From Protula sp. h YS-2021 (Eukaryota; Annelida; Polychaeta; Sabellida; Serpulidae): a stretch of DNA of 64,000 bases. Positions 13,601 to 22,990 of the stretch are shown here, piece after piece; the stretch's first letter is position 1; each line of letters opens with the position of its first letter. The DNA is taken from positions 38,407,603-38,471,602 of the forward strand of contig OX457029.1 in NCBI GenBank assembly GCA_949752745.1, written 5' to 3'. Below the pieces are notes generated by a model. The model worked only from the letters and a program-made list of their open reading frames with translations. It did no database searches and was not told the origin of the DNA. A program made the translations under genes and the position numbers.

Positions 13601-16600
13601 CCGGCAGTGAATTCTCCAAACCACTGTATATGTTACATATAATAACAATACTATATATAATTGTGCAAGGAAGGAGTGTTGTTTAAATTTCCGGCATTTT
13701 CACTTTACCACATAAGGCAGCCAAAAATACTCTTAAAATTCTTGATTATTTCAAGCTTCTACTCGGGGCACAGGACATGGTGTGACTTGCTGCTAGGAAA
13801 TCGTTATGACGAAACAATAGAAAACAGAGAACATTCGCACCCGTGATGTCAAAAAAATAACCTTGGTTTGGTAAAAGCACTTATATGTCATCCAGAAACA
13901 AATACATGACCACTTACCACAAATTTATCGGTGTTCTCCACAATGCCTTCCTTCTCACTGTGACCCAGATCTATCAGATTAGCTGCAACACAACGACCGG
14001 AAAACCGCACTTAGCCAAGTAGCGTCAATGTGTTAAGCAGCAAAACAACATACCTTTTTCTGATCAAATGATTTTAATTGAAAGACCACTAGGAAGTTAA
14101 ATTTGTTTGTTTAAACAAGAGTGACGGGTCTGTAACAGCAGAAGAACACTATTGCGGTTAGCTGAATGGATGTGAGAAGTGCACCGAGAAGCGACTCACC
14201 CAACAGGCATAGCGCGTAGTTTCCTTCTAACGCGTTGAAAATGATCTTGGTGCTTTGCTCATTGCTGAGCAGGTCAATGCTGCGAGTAAACAGCCGGTGC
14301 TTCATCAGCGTGATCTTGCACTGCCAACATGTCAACAATTAGCACTAATGTCATCTTACACTGTCAACATGTCAACAATTAGCACTAATGTGATCTTACA
14401 CTGTCGACCATGTCAACAATTAGCACTAATGTGATCTTACACTGCCGACCATGTCAACAATTAGCACTAATGTGATCTTACACTGTCGACCACGCCAAAA
14501 GTTAGCATCAGCGTGATCTTACACTGTCAACCACGTCAACAACTATCATCAGTGTGATCTTATACTGTCAACCACGTCAACAACTATCATCAACGAGATC
14601 TTACAATGTCAACCATGTTAACAATTAGCATCAGTGTGATCGCAGTCAAAAACGCTAACAATTAGCATCAGTGCAGGAACGGACAGGATGTACAGGAGGG
14701 TAACTTGATACTTACGTCCATGGCAAGTATGCTGAGGTGGTGGATAACTGTAGGCACGGACAGGATGTACAGGAGGGTAACTTGATACTTACGTCCATGG
14801 CAAGTATGCTGAGGTGGTGGATAACTGTAGGCACGGACAGGATGTACAGGAGGGTAACTTGATACTTACGTCCATGGCAAGTATGCTGAGGTGGTGGATA
14901 ACTGTAGGCACGGACAGGATGTACAGGAGGGTAACTTGATACTTACGTCCATGGCAAGTATGCTGAGGTGGTGGATAACTGTAGGCACAGACAGGATGTA
15001 CAGGAGGGTAACTTGATACTTACGTCCATGGCAAGTATGCTGAGGTGGTGGATAACTGCAGGCACGGACAGGATGTGCAGGAGGATAACTTGATACTTAC
15101 GTCCATGGCAAGTATGCTGAGGTGGTGGATAACTGTAGGCACGGACAGGATGTGGAGGAGGATAACTTGATACTTACGTCCATGGCAAGCACGCTGAGGT
15201 GGTGGATGACTGCAGGCACGGACAGGATGTGCAGGAGGATAACTTGATACTTACGTCCATGGCAAGCACGCTGAGGTGGTGGATGACTGCAGGCACGGAC
15301 AGGATGTGCAGGAGGATAACTTGATACTTACGTCCATGGCAAGCACGCTGAGGTGGTGGATGACTGCAGGCACGGACAGGATGTGCAGGAGGATAACTTG
15401 ATACTTACGTCCATGGCAAGCACGCTGAGGTGGTGGATGACTGCAGGCACGGACAGGATGTGCAGGAGGATAACTTGATACTTACGTCCATGGCAAGCAC
15501 GCTGAGGTGGTGGATGACTGCAGGCACGGACAGGATGTGCAGGAGGATAACTTGATACTTACGTCCATGGCAAGCACGCTGAGGTGGTGGATGACTGCAG
15601 GCACGGACAGGATGTACAGGAGGATAACTTGATACTTACGTCCATGGCAAGCACGCTGAGGTGGTGGATGACTGCAGGCACGGACAGGATGTGCAGGAGG
15701 ATAACTTGATACTTACGTCCATGGCAAGCACGCTGAGGTGGTGGATGACTGCAGGCACGGACAGGATGTGCAGGAGGATAACTTGATACTTACGTCCATG
15801 GCAAGCACGCTGAGGTGGTGGATGACTGCAGGCACGGACAGGATGTGGAGGAGGAATACACTGAGCAGATTGGTTGAGAAGTCAGCTGCCAACAATGGGC
15901 GCGTTGCTAACGTCACGATAGCTGTGAGGGTCGCTGCCGTAAAAGAGGGTTTCGATCTGCCCAGGCCCTTCAAAAGCAATGTCTGTAGAACAAAGTGTAA
16001 ACATTTACGAATCGGCTAATTATCTTATCTTTATAAGCTGCAAGACCTTGACTAAGCTTACTCACTGGTAAATTTTACGCTATACTATCCTGTTTATATC
16101 TTATACATTTAATGTATATTTAATTGCACTAACTTTTGTAAGCATAATAAACATTTTTTAAACGTACACCTGTAGCCCTTTCACTGTAAGTGAAAAAAGT
16201 ATATTACAAATGTAGCCATTATACTATTATTACATTATTAATTTCCTATTGACGCATACCAGTTTAACTGCACGACCCTGCGTCTATCAGAAGAAAGCTA
16301 GTCTAAGGTGAGGTACCTTTAAACAGGGATATATGCCTTTTGTGTTGAGATGACCCATAACATTATTGCACAGTTGAACCATACCAGGTTTCAGAGATTC
16401 ACCTGAAAAAAAGACAAAAACATCCGAAATCAAACTATTATTTTTTTTATATATAAAATATATTTCCCTGTCTTATTGATGCGAATTTTAATGGTCTATT
16501 AGGTCATATACACCCGCTTCTAAAAACACGAACACGGTTATAAAGTACTCTAGTGTTATCGCTATATTTTTAATGTTAACCCGTGACAAAAATTACTGGG

Positions 16601-19600
16601 AGCAGTCTTTTTTAATTCTTAGCTCCCAATGACGGCAATGTTTCCTCGTACTCACAAACCGATGTGCTAATCTTATTATTCTTTATTTATTTTTTCTTTA
16701 CGGAGAAGAAAGGCCCTCACCCATCTGGCCCTGCAGGGCAAAGAGTTTCCAGGTGTGTGGGCTTGTGAAGGTCACCAACACTGCTAGGCACGTGCTAACA
16801 AGCCGCATCTCCTCCACGTACTCAGGCTAAAAGTAAACAATGTGACGTCATCAAACATGGCAGCCATGTGATGTCATCAAACACGGCAGCCATGTGACGC
16901 CACCAAACATGTCAGCCGTGTGGCATAATCAAATATGGTGGCCACGCGACGTCATCACACATGTTAGCCATGCGTTTTCATCAAACTTAATGACCATATG
17001 TCGTCATCAAACAATGAAATGACCGTAACTGAATCCACTAATGCTGTTTGTTTCATTTCTGTAAAGCCCAGGTGGTTTCAAATTGAATTCCGTAATAATT
17101 AGACAATTAGGTTTAATTGTATTAACTATGTCAAGAGTAACTTGTTCTACTAATAAACGAGTAAACTGTGAAGAAAAAAATACAACCCAGAAGTAACTTA
17201 TTGCTGACTTAAAACAGAAAAGTAATTGCCAAAACGAGGAACACAGATTTTATTCTAAAAAATAATACTGAATAGAATATCTAGAGTTGAAAATATGTAG
17301 TGATTATTGTTACAATAATTTTGAACTGAGATAACAAACTAGAACTTAGAGATTTGTATTCAACTGAATACTAATCCTATATAAATGGTTCGATAAGATG
17401 CGCCTTACGCGGGTCGAAGCACTTCAGGTTAACTCTACAATGTTCAAGTTCCAAAATTAGGCCATCTATTTTTAGCCTAATTGACTTAGGCCATCTATAG
17501 CTAGCCTGATCTTTTCAGGCTAACAGATAGCCTAATTATAGTCACAGCCTGTAACACATATATATGTTACTCACATGCGTGCCTATAGGACATACCGCAA
17601 ACAGTAAAACAAGACAGAAGGGGCAAAAGAAACAAAGATGTTATTCTCCATGGAGGCCAAGATTAATTTTTCCACATTCTACGGGTGCAATGTTTTATCC
17701 TTAGTACGCCATTATTAAAAAACAAAAACAAAACACAACCTTGAGAGTTTTGAAGTAGGAGCAGCAGACTGTGAGAAGTCGCTTGAGCTGGTGTATCCAG
17801 GGTATGACGTACTGCTTATGGAGCGCCAGCGACACGTACATAAGCTTGACAGCGGGCGCATCCATGCTCGCCAGCGTGTACTTACACATGTACTCGAACC
17901 TCTACAAGCAGTAGCACGGAAGTGACGTCATTCACTGCGTAGAGTGCATATTAACTTGACAGTAGTCAGGCAATTCCAAGTGTTGTGTAATTTATTATTT
18001 CGTATTTTTCTAATTCATCAATTCAAAGGTAAGACACTAGAGCATTTGATTTCTGTCCCGCGACGACATTCACAAGTATTCTCATCAACATGAATTCACC
18101 CTATAAAACCTTCCACGTGTGATTAATCCAACGGGAAATTAATATATTAAGCGGGTGAATAACGAAAAATGTATACGATAATCAGATGCAGTTATACCTT
18201 TTTATCATTTTTCTCGTTGAAGATGAGGAAAAACTTGTTCAACAATTTGTACAGTTCTGTCGCTGGAACAATAACAACAAACATAGTTTAAATGGAAACT
18301 TCAAGTTTTTTTTTTTTTTTTTGGTAAAGCAAAATCAACCTTAGAGGAGTTCAAGAAACATCACGGTGTATGTTTTCTTCCAGGTACAGTGAAACAGCAC
18401 GGGAATATCTTTAGCCTCACAGGTATAATGAAATTCATTCTTGAAAATAAACGTACCCATTAGGACGACACAGAGATATAACGGTTAGCAAAAATGCCAC
18501 TTCCTTACCTGCTTTTACCTTTGGTTTATATTCTGCATCTGTTTGTTCGGGAATATCCAGGAAGCTGTCTATTTCTAGCCTGTGAACAAATAAATTATTG
18601 TTTCTAAAGACGCAAACTCCGCGCGACGGCAAGTAATTGAAAAAAAAAACAGAATCTATTTATACTACGGTTATTGTTGACTGATTGCTGCTACTAAATA
18701 TTTGCGGAAGATTTCTTCTTCTTCTTCTTCTTCTGCTTCTTCTTCTTCTTCTTCGTCGTCGTCGTCGTCGTGTCCTTGTTCCATTATTATTACTGAAGTG
18801 ACCCGGCCGAATTAAAATATAAAAAAAGGAAGAAATCGACCAGAAAGCCGGTTCAACAAAATTCAAAAATAGCCTTTTACTCGCAAAGCAGAAAAAGTAC
18901 TCAAACTAGCCTTTCGTCGTTGGAGAAATTTAATACAAGCACAAATGCAAATGCAAGTTATGGCGAAATTCAACAAGATACTAAATTTATATCTCACACA
19001 ACCTGTTACGCTGCAAAGAGGTTGAAAACGAAGTTCAAATCTCTAATCGTTTTGGAAATAGGTCGTTTTTTTTTAATATTAAGTAAATTCACCAATTTGG
19101 CAAGTTTGTCAAACTTGACAATATACAAGTTTGACATTTTTATCACAACGTGAACGATGAAGTTTTCGAAACTGCAACCTAAGTCACCACGTACTCTAAC
19201 AGTTTCACAGAACAGCCACTTTTTCAAATTTTCATAAAAACTGTAAAGGACCATCTGGAAAATAAGTACAGGATTACTTACATGATATATATAAGAATCT
19301 AGGCATTTTATAATACCAAATATAACACCAAATTTTGAAGTTTTAACATTTCGCCAGTTTTTGGCGGAACTCTGAAAACACCTCAGCTCACGGTAAAATA
19401 CTTACAGAAAAGGGGAGTCAATATAAAATTCGAAAATGTTACGGATAAAGGTACTGAAACTATATCGTTTTGAAAAGCGGCAAGTGAAAATGCTCAAAAA
19501 TCATGGTCTAATTTTTCAAAATGTTCTATGAGTCTATCGATTATTGGAAGATCGCTAAAAAAAGTAACAGTCTTATATCAAATGGTGTAAGAGACATTCT

Positions 19601-20670
19601 CACCAAATTTTAACGCGATCCAACAAGTGCATAGGAGGAGTAGTGTTTTATAAATAAAAAAATGGCGCTTCGCTGAAAAAAGTAATAGCCTGGGAGCTGA
19701 CAATTAGTGAAGCATTCGCGTATAATATCAATGCCACCCGAGAGAAACTCATCGAGTAATTTCACTGCGAGACGGTGTCTAACCCAATGCGATCACATAT
19801 ACATGCGGACGACAGATATGGCAGATAAACCTGCCTTTTGTCGCACTAGACAAGGCCAACAAAGTGGGCTGGTCTAAAAAGCTGTTAAACCATATTCTGA
19901 TGAAAATTGACAAGAAACTTTTGGATTGAAAAAGTTGAAAAATTGAAAATTGAAAAAAAATTCAAAAGTTTGGTCCCGGCCTCGTTTAATTTTTTTCTCG
20001 AGAGAAAAAAAACGATCCCGACCGGGCCAAATTAAAACAGGAGGAGAAACAAGGCTATTTTCCTTCCTGACTTTATACTCGCCTTTTGCCGTAAGAAAAC
20101 ACGTGAATAAAACCAACAAACCTGATATCTCTTTTGACTCTACATCTCGCCATAAAACCCCTGGCCAGAGACTGTGAATAAAAATCAGGAAACAAAGAAG
20201 CTGTGATTTACATTTCTGTGTACTTTCTTGATATTTAAATGCAATGACAGACTTTTAGAAAAAACTATCATTACAATGTTCTCCTCTCTGTCCTGAAAGT
20301 TAGCTTTCATCAAATGAGCAATTAACTAGCTCCGTCCACTAACGTTAGTTAACATGTTTATTCTGTGAAAGGGGGATCTAGTTTATTTATTTATAGTGTT
20401 ATTTCTTTTGTATCAAACTTATTGTTGTTATTATTATTATTATTTTCTTTGCGTTGGGGGGGAGGTTAAAGTCAAAACATTAACAGCAAATTTTCTGATT
20501 TTCTGCAAACCCCTCTCCCCTCCCACACATACACACTCCGAAAATCAGCTACTCACCTGTATCTTGACAGCGGAGATTTCTTTCTTACGGTCCTCAGCGC
20601 GGTCGTCCCGGGCCCGCTTGGCCTTGTCCAGGAATTCACCTTTTTGTGCGTTATCAACACGTTGAAACAT
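1480..20670 (-). CDS. UBE3B: UBE3B-like HECT E3 ubiquitin ligase gene, 23 coding exons, 3' end outside window
   Basis: The gene encodes a HECT-type E3 ubiquitin ligase of the UBE3B family, which takes ubiquitin from an E2 onto a HECT cysteine and passes it to substrates. I identified it by comparing conceptual exons with remembered vertebrate UBE3B. Blocks such as [59 protein letters not shown] and [12 protein letters not shown] follow in family order. An N-terminal IQ motif ([11 protein letters not shown], about residues 37-47) would bind calmodulin. Residues 101-650 form the long helical UBE3B region, and the HECT N-lobe starts near residue 690. The 23 exons total 2819 nt, and every junction has GT/AG sites and matching phase, so the gene looks functional. 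The family is about 1070 residues long. Here about 130 C-terminal residues, the C-lobe with the catalytic Cys, are missing because they lie left of position 1. No clear promoter was seen; the 5'UTR enters exon 1 through an acceptor at 20689. Confidence 0.95.
2135..2259 (-). CDS. UBE3B: UBE3B exon 22 (HECT)
   Basis: This 125-nt exon encodes [20 protein letters not shown], then [20 protein letters not shown] and N. It matches the family's YDGDITDLGL...HELVPGGKTIPVT. The acceptor is TATTGTAG and the donor ACAA/GTAGGC; it exits at phase 2. Confidence 0.95.
3050..3182 (-). pseudogene. Decayed tandem duplicate of UBE3B exon 21
   Basis: This stretch aligns with exon 21 about 200 bp away. Matching blocks on the plus strand include CTGTCCAG.GAAGG, GCACTATAG and GATTT.ACTCA. 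On the minus strand the copy still reads FLLS but then meets stops and frameshifts. It is 130 nt against 138 nt and has no intact splice structure. It is best read as a dead duplicated exon in intron 21; a former mutually exclusive exon cannot be excluded. Confidence 0.7.
3258..3395 (-). CDS. UBE3B: UBE3B exon 21 (HECT N-lobe, E2-binding side)
   Basis: This 138-nt, phase 0-0 exon encodes [20 protein letters not shown], then [20 protein letters not shown] and SLTYIK. It matches the family's VPFASFFLSQLLGHHHS and [20 protein letters not shown]. The acceptor is AATTTTAG and the donor AAG/GTAACT. A decayed second copy lies downstream at about 3050-3182. Confidence 0.96.
3858..3965 (-). CDS. UBE3B: UBE3B exon 20 (HECT N-lobe)
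   Basis: This 108-nt, phase 0-0 exon encodes [20 protein letters not shown], then [29 protein letters not shown] is the classic HECT N-lobe signature. The acceptor is TCTGCAG and the donor GAG/GTAAGT. Confidence 0.96.
4136..4234 (-). CDS. UBE3B: UBE3B exon 19 (HECT N-lobe)
   Basis: This 99-nt, phase 0-0 exon encodes [20 protein letters not shown], then [13 protein letters not shown], among the most conserved stretches of the UBE3B HECT N-lobe. The acceptor is TGCTCCAG and the donor AAG/GTAACT. Confidence 0.95.
4370..4567 (-). CDS. UBE3B: UBE3B exon 18 (start of HECT N-lobe)
   Basis: This 198-nt, phase 0-0 exon encodes residues 657-722: [20 protein letters not shown], a [20 protein letters not shown] segment, then [13 protein letters not shown]. 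It matches the family through ITIRRSRMLEDGYEQL. The acceptor is TTATTCAG and the donor CAG/GTGTGT. Confidence 0.95.
4856..4955 (-). CDS. UBE3B: UBE3B exon 17
   Basis: This 100-nt exon encodes [20 protein letters not shown], then [13 protein letters not shown], matching the family's LKPSVLFQEL...YIPHVIPHKN. An inner AG (near 4926) could be mistaken for the acceptor, but TTAATAG at 4956 gives the phase needed by exon 16. The donor is GAG/GTCAGA. Confidence 0.92.
5235..5347 (-). CDS. UBE3B: UBE3B exon 16
   Basis: This 113-nt exon encodes [20 protein letters not shown], then [24 protein letters not shown] and FTP.DHWL are family signatures. The intron ends TATAGAG, giving two AGs 2 nt apart; only the second keeps phase with exon 15. 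The donor is TCAA/GTGAGA (exit phase 2). Confidence 0.93.
6121..6250 (-). CDS. UBE3B: UBE3B exon 15
   Basis: This 130-nt exon encodes [20 protein letters not shown], then [20 protein letters not shown] and AVK. It matches the family's SSFLNSFVFKMIWDGIV. The acceptor is TACACAG and the donor CAAG/GTCATG; it exits at phase 0. Confidence 0.93.
6477..6651 (-). CDS. UBE3B: UBE3B exon 14
   Basis: This 175-nt exon encodes [20 protein letters not shown], then [20 protein letters not shown] and [17 protein letters not shown]. It aligns with the family's LDDLLPKLWAFICELG and CDCSRHLITILDD. The acceptor is ATTGTAG and the donor TTGC/GTAAGC; it exits at phase 2. Confidence 0.93.
6791..10290 (-). repeat. 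70-bp minisatellite of the exon 13 donor junction, 50 units
   Basis: Fifty head-to-tail units fill intron 13 except for 139 bp beside exon 14. On the minus strand each unit is 63 nt of exon 13's 3' end (CATGCAC...GACATCATGGCAG) plus the first 7 nt of the intron, GTAAGCT. The phase of the unit holds across the whole array (6791 + 50 x 70 = 10291), so there is no net length change. Copies differ by a few substitutions, such as GTACATAG versus GTGCACAG. Nearly every unit offers a strong donor. Reading past the first donor gives a frameshift and a TAA at the next donor, so the array must be spliced out as intron. Confidence 0.96.
10248..10403 (-). CDS. UBE3B: UBE3B exon 13 (parent of the 70-bp minisatellite)
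   Basis: This 156-nt exon encodes [20 protein letters not shown], then [20 protein letters not shown] and [12 protein letters not shown]. The end matches the family's LYQTSLTTLTQIRLQILTG. The donor GCAG/GTAAGC is the first of a long series, because the last 63 nt of the exon with GTAAGCT are repeated 50 times downstream. The 5'-most donor is the only one that avoids a frameshift and an early stop. Confidence 0.92.
10990..11392. repeat. Direct duplication, ~150-190 bp, two copies
   Basis: Positions 10990-11178 and 11241-11392 share long blocks, such as CAGCAAGAC.AACAGCGGGAA, GTGACGTTGAACAACCTCC and GAAGAAGAC.TCTGGCTGAC. The first copy has about 40 extra bases ending in a C run. Differences of several percent suggest an older duplication. 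Confidence 0.8.
11938..12016 (+). repeat. Short tandem repeat, unit GTGATGGCGGTA
   Basis: About five copies of a 15-17 bp unit (GTAGTGTGATGGCG) lie in UBE3B intron 12. Confidence 0.7.
12482..12633 (-). CDS. UBE3B: UBE3B exon 12
   Basis: This 152-nt exon encodes [20 protein letters not shown], then a basic/acidic helix ending DADRNSK. It matches the family's [20 protein letters not shown]. The acceptor is CTATCAG and the donor AAGA/GTAAGC; it exits at phase 1. Confidence 0.92.
13345..13457 (-). CDS. UBE3B: UBE3B exon 11
   Basis: This 113-nt exon encodes [20 protein letters not shown] then [29 protein letters not shown] is a hallmark of UBE3B. The donor is GGG/GTAAGT and the acceptor GACGCAG; it exits at phase 2. 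Confidence 0.95.
13918..13982 (-). CDS. UBE3B: UBE3B exon 10
   Basis: This 65-nt exon encodes [20 protein letters not shown], then FV, corresponding to the family's [22 protein letters not shown]. The donor is GTG/GTAAGT and the acceptor GTTGCAG; it exits at phase 0. Confidence 0.92.
14200..14320 (-). CDS. UBE3B: UBE3B exon 9 (parent of the 41-bp acceptor minisatellite)
   Basis: This 121-nt exon encodes [20 protein letters not shown], then [20 protein letters not shown]. The last part matches the family's CHTLCLMGN. The acceptor is TTGGCAG and the donor TTGG/GTGAGT (exit phase 1). Its first roughly 18 nt plus the acceptor are repeated at 14321-14672 in the upstream intron. Confidence 0.9.
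14321..14672 (-). repeat. 40-41 bp minisatellite of the exon 9 acceptor junction, about 9 units
   Basis: Units recur at 14311, 14351, 14391, 14432, 14473, 14514, 14555, 14596 and 14637. On the minus strand each carries an acceptor-like CAG followed by TGTAAGATCAC and up to about 18 nt resembling the start of exon 9, plus about 20 nt of intron (TTAGTGCTAATTGTTGAC-like). Copies far from the exon are more diverged. The array abuts the 77-bp array directly. Confidence 0.88.
14673..15827 (-). repeat. 77-bp minisatellite of the exon 8 donor junction, 15 units
   Basis: Each unit holds 62 nt of exon 8's 3' end (to GCCATGGAC) plus 15 nt of intron (GTAAGTATCAAGTTA on the minus strand). The spacing is exact: 14673 + 15 x 77 = 15828. 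Units near exon 8 (GCAAGCACGC type) differ from those far away (GCAAGTATGC type), showing two homogenised blocks. Every unit keeps an intact donor. Confidence 0.96.
15794..15982 (-). CDS. UBE3B: UBE3B exon 8 (parent of the 77-bp minisatellite)
   Basis: This 189-nt, phase 0-0 exon encodes residues 219-281. It includes [20 protein letters not shown] and ends [18 protein letters not shown] before GTAAGT. Its last 62 nt and the first 15 nt of the following intron form the unit of the 77-bp array at 14673-15827. Only this 5'-most donor keeps the reading frame into exon 9. Confidence 0.93.
16317..16402 (-). CDS. UBE3B: UBE3B exon 7
   Basis: This 86-nt exon encodes [20 protein letters not shown] then TKGIYPCLK, very close to the family's [20 protein letters not shown]. 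The donor is AAAG/GTACCT and the acceptor TTTTCAG; it exits at phase 0. Confidence 0.93.
16721..16826 (-). CDS. UBE3B: UBE3B exon 6
   Basis: This 106-nt exon encodes [20 protein letters not shown], then [15 protein letters not shown]. It matches the family's helix ending LVTFTDTSTWK. The donor is ATGG/GTGAGG and the acceptor TACTTTTAG; it exits at phase 1. Confidence 0.92.
16838..17012. repeat. Degenerate ~28-bp tandem repeat in UBE3B intron 5
   Basis: Six or seven diverged copies of a unit like TGACGTCATCAAACATGGCA lie next to the acceptor of exon 6. The unit carries the CRE-like palindrome TGACGTCA in some copies. Unlike the other arrays it does not include exon sequence. Confidence 0.75.
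17740..17901 (-). CDS. UBE3B: UBE3B exon 5
   Basis: This 162-nt, phase 0-0 exon encodes residues 101-154: [20 protein letters not shown], then [20 protein letters not shown] and a Cys-containing helix ending FKTLK. It aligns with the family's YVSLACSKDLTLLWIQQIK. The donor is AAG/GTTGTG and the acceptor CTTGTAG. Confidence 0.93.
18198..18262 (-). CDS. UBE3B: UBE3B exon 4
   Basis: This 65-nt exon encodes [21 protein letters not shown], equivalent to the family's LFLFRIKEDNERFE segment. The donor is AAAAAG/GTATAA, the acceptor GTTCCAG, and it exits at phase 0. Confidence 0.88.
18509..18579 (-). CDS. UBE3B: UBE3B exon 3
   Basis: This 71-nt exon encodes [20 protein letters not shown] and VKA, matching the acidic linker after the IQ motif in UBE3B. 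The acceptor is GTTCACAG and the donor GCAG/GTAAGG. It enters at phase 2 and exits at phase 1. Confidence 0.9.
18580..20121. other. UBE3B intron 2, nothing coding
   Basis: This is AT-rich sequence with an inverted repeat around 19969-20033, centred on the palindrome TTTTCTCGAGAGAAAA and flanked by GGTCCCGGCCTCG and CGATCCCGACCGGGCC. A similar CCCGGCCGAATTAAAAT occurs at about 18800. No exon was recognised. Confidence 0.5.
18717..18771. repeat. CTT/CGT trinucleotide microsatellite
   Basis: A run of CTT triplets with one CTG interruption passes into CGT triplets, in intron 2 of UBE3B. Its minus-strand reading as poly-Arg is an artefact. Confidence 0.9.
20122..20171 (-). CDS. UBE3B: UBE3B exon 2 (50-nt microexon completing the IQ motif)
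   Basis: This exon encodes [16 protein letters not shown] plus the first two bases of an Arg codon. Joined to exon 1 it completes IQxxxRGxxxR as [11 protein letters not shown]. The acceptor is TTCACAG and the donor is AG/GTTTGTTGG, a weaker donor. The exon is too short for ORF searches but phase and homology (family: RDIRREIDDF) are exact. Confidence 0.9.
20557..20670 (-). CDS. UBE3B: UBE3B exon 1 (start codon)
   Basis: This exon encodes residues 1-38, starting MFQRVDN and ending [10 protein letters not shown] before a GTGAGT donor (phase 0). The ATG at 20668-20670 has A at -3, and the peptide start resembles the family's MF- start. Only 18 nt of 5'UTR (20671-20688) lie in this exon, preceded by a CTGTAG acceptor, so an upstream non-coding exon must exist. 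The region is rich in Lys, Arg and Asp and ends with the first two residues of the IQ motif. Confidence 0.93.
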
Positions 20671-20691
20671 GGTCAATGGTTTGTTCTTCTA

Positions 20692-22650
20692 CAGGGCTAG
20701 TGATGGGCGGCATAAGAATAGCCTGGAGGGATGCTGATCACGCGAAGGAATTTCTTTATATCGAACTGTGATGATCGAGCAGAAGATGAATCTGCTGGAA
20801 ATAACAAAGCTGATGTCAGCAGAAAATAAGAATAAGGATTATGTATTCGCGAATATCCCATTCTTTTGGGGTAAAAACGCAGCACTAACATGTAAACACC
20901 TATCTGTGACAGGAAAGGAGTTCAAAGGAGAAAGCTACAAATTTTAACAAATATAAATTTGGCAGAGGTCATCCTGGGAGAACATTGCTATCAAATTTTA
21001 AAGTAACTGGACCGGACTTGTTTATTTATTTACTTTTTTATTTATTGCTTTGTTTCCGACTCGAGTCCCATATTTTAATCTTCACAATGCCTTTCAATGA
21101 AAGATACATTATCAACATATTTACTATACATCAACTTTATACGACACATTATACCATTTGCGCATTAAATTAGATTTTTTCATGATATTCACTGGTGCGT
21201 AATGATCGTAGAATTGCATTTTCTGATTCATGTAACCTTCTGCATGTACTTTTAATATATACTTCCATAACTTCATCATATTGCCTAATATTACGTAATT
21301 CCATTTCGAATGATATATTACATCTTCTATGTAAATTGAAAAAAAAAACACGAAAAATATTATTATAAGCAATTTTGAACTGATACATAGACCCTATGTG
21401 ATATGTGCACTTATGATAAGTGCATTATAAATTGTATGTCTTTTTCTTAAATTTGTGCGGGTTTTTTTGCCAGTATTTCGGCCTAACTCAAAACAAAGTA
21501 CTACAGCCGCATTGAACAGCTTCCAGGGATCATTCGTATTATTTTTTTAAACTTATTGAATCGTAGCTGATACACAATTAGCATTTTTGTGGCTTTTGGC
21601 ATTTTTTAAAATTTTCTGCCCAATATCTGGCAAATTTGGTCGAATCGCAAAAGGCAAGATTGGTAGAGAAGCTTGTGGTGAACATTACTGTCAAATTTCA
21701 AAGCGATCGAATTGTAGAAACAATGACATTTTCTGATTTTTTTTTGCCTGAAAATTTGGTCATTTTTTTATCAACTCGCCTGGTGTAGAAACATCTGGAG
21801 AATTTATATTTTTGTGCTTTCTGATATTTCGCCGTTGCTGTTCTCCATTTTGGCCAAATATTTTGAACAAATTTTTGTCAAATAAACCAATTCGTACTTC
21901 TAATGGAGGTGTCGTTCGGACTAAATAAACATGAAAGTGCGCACATTGAAATAAAATCAGATTTTTTTTTCCTTATTATATCTTAATGATTTATCAAAAA
22001 AAAAACGCATCAAAACAACACCCCTATTGAAAAGGTCCGAAAGCAAAAATAAGACAGTTCATGGTTTCGAATGCGCATATTCAGTAGAAGAAATTAGCAG
22101 GATTCCAGTGGGATAAAGCATAAATTTAAGAAACAAATAAGAAAAGCGGTCATGACGTATCCATAGGGATCAAGACTCAGTGGAATGTGGAAAATTTATT
22201 CATGACATAATTAAAATGGGTTTCTAACACAAAAAGCTCTATATCTATTTCAAGTGATTTTGATGTTGTTAGTCATTGACTCCTATACATGTGTATCCCC
22301 CCCCCAAAAAAAAAAAAATTGCAGTAGTTTTTTTCGTAAATCCCGTACGAATAGAAGAAACTGTCACTCGGTTTACTGGTTTGTTATACATAAAATATTC
22401 CCCTTTAATTAACCACGTGTCAATAAGTTTTCAGTAAGTACAATGGAGGTTTGTTGATTTTTCTTCGTACCCAACTCAATTCGGTCGAAACGCAAAGGTT
22501 TTTCGGCAAACTATTAATTTCTAAGTACGAAATCGCTCATATTTATGTCCAAAGTCAAAATAAAAACGGGATGGACTTTTACATGGGGACAATTTCAACC
22601 AAATTTGAAAACAGACGGACAAGGAATACAAAATATACATTCGGAAATGT
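20692..22650. other. Upstream of UBE3B: no gene seen
   Basis: This is AT-rich sequence upstream of the UBE3B start. The non-coding first exon of UBE3B should lie here or further right, but I could not place it and saw no convincing TATA or initiator. Short open frames are not supported. Confidence 0.4.
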
Positions 22651-22659
22651 TTATTAAAG

Positions 22660-22990
22660 TATAATCCAAATCACACTTTGGGTGTTTCGAAAAAAATGCG
22701 CAAGAATTTTGGATTTCGACTGGGAACCGGGTAAAAATGTAAGAAATGATAGAAAAATATGGAAGAAATATCGCAAAACAGCTCTCACTCCGAACATAAA
22801 AGAAATTGAAACTATTTTAAAACAGCATACGAGTTGTTAAAAACCGGATTGCTTTTTGTTACAACAGAAATTTGACCTTTAAGCGAAATCTCTCTATCAT
22901 TTCTTTAATTTTTACCCCTGTTTTTTTTCAAAACGCAAAATTTTTGCGCGTTTTCATTGGGAATGCCCAAAGTGTGATTTGGCTTCTGTG
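22660..22990. repeat. Inverted repeat with ~110-bp arms
   Basis: The left arm (about 22660-22770: CACACTTTGGG, then GGTAAAAATG.AAGAAATGAT) returns in reverse complement at about 22880-22990. Arms are clearly diverged. It could be a small foldback element. Confidence 0.6.

Noticed and set aside
18660..18866. Arg-rich minus-strand frame
   Set aside because: It is a translation of the CTT/CGT microsatellite in an intron.
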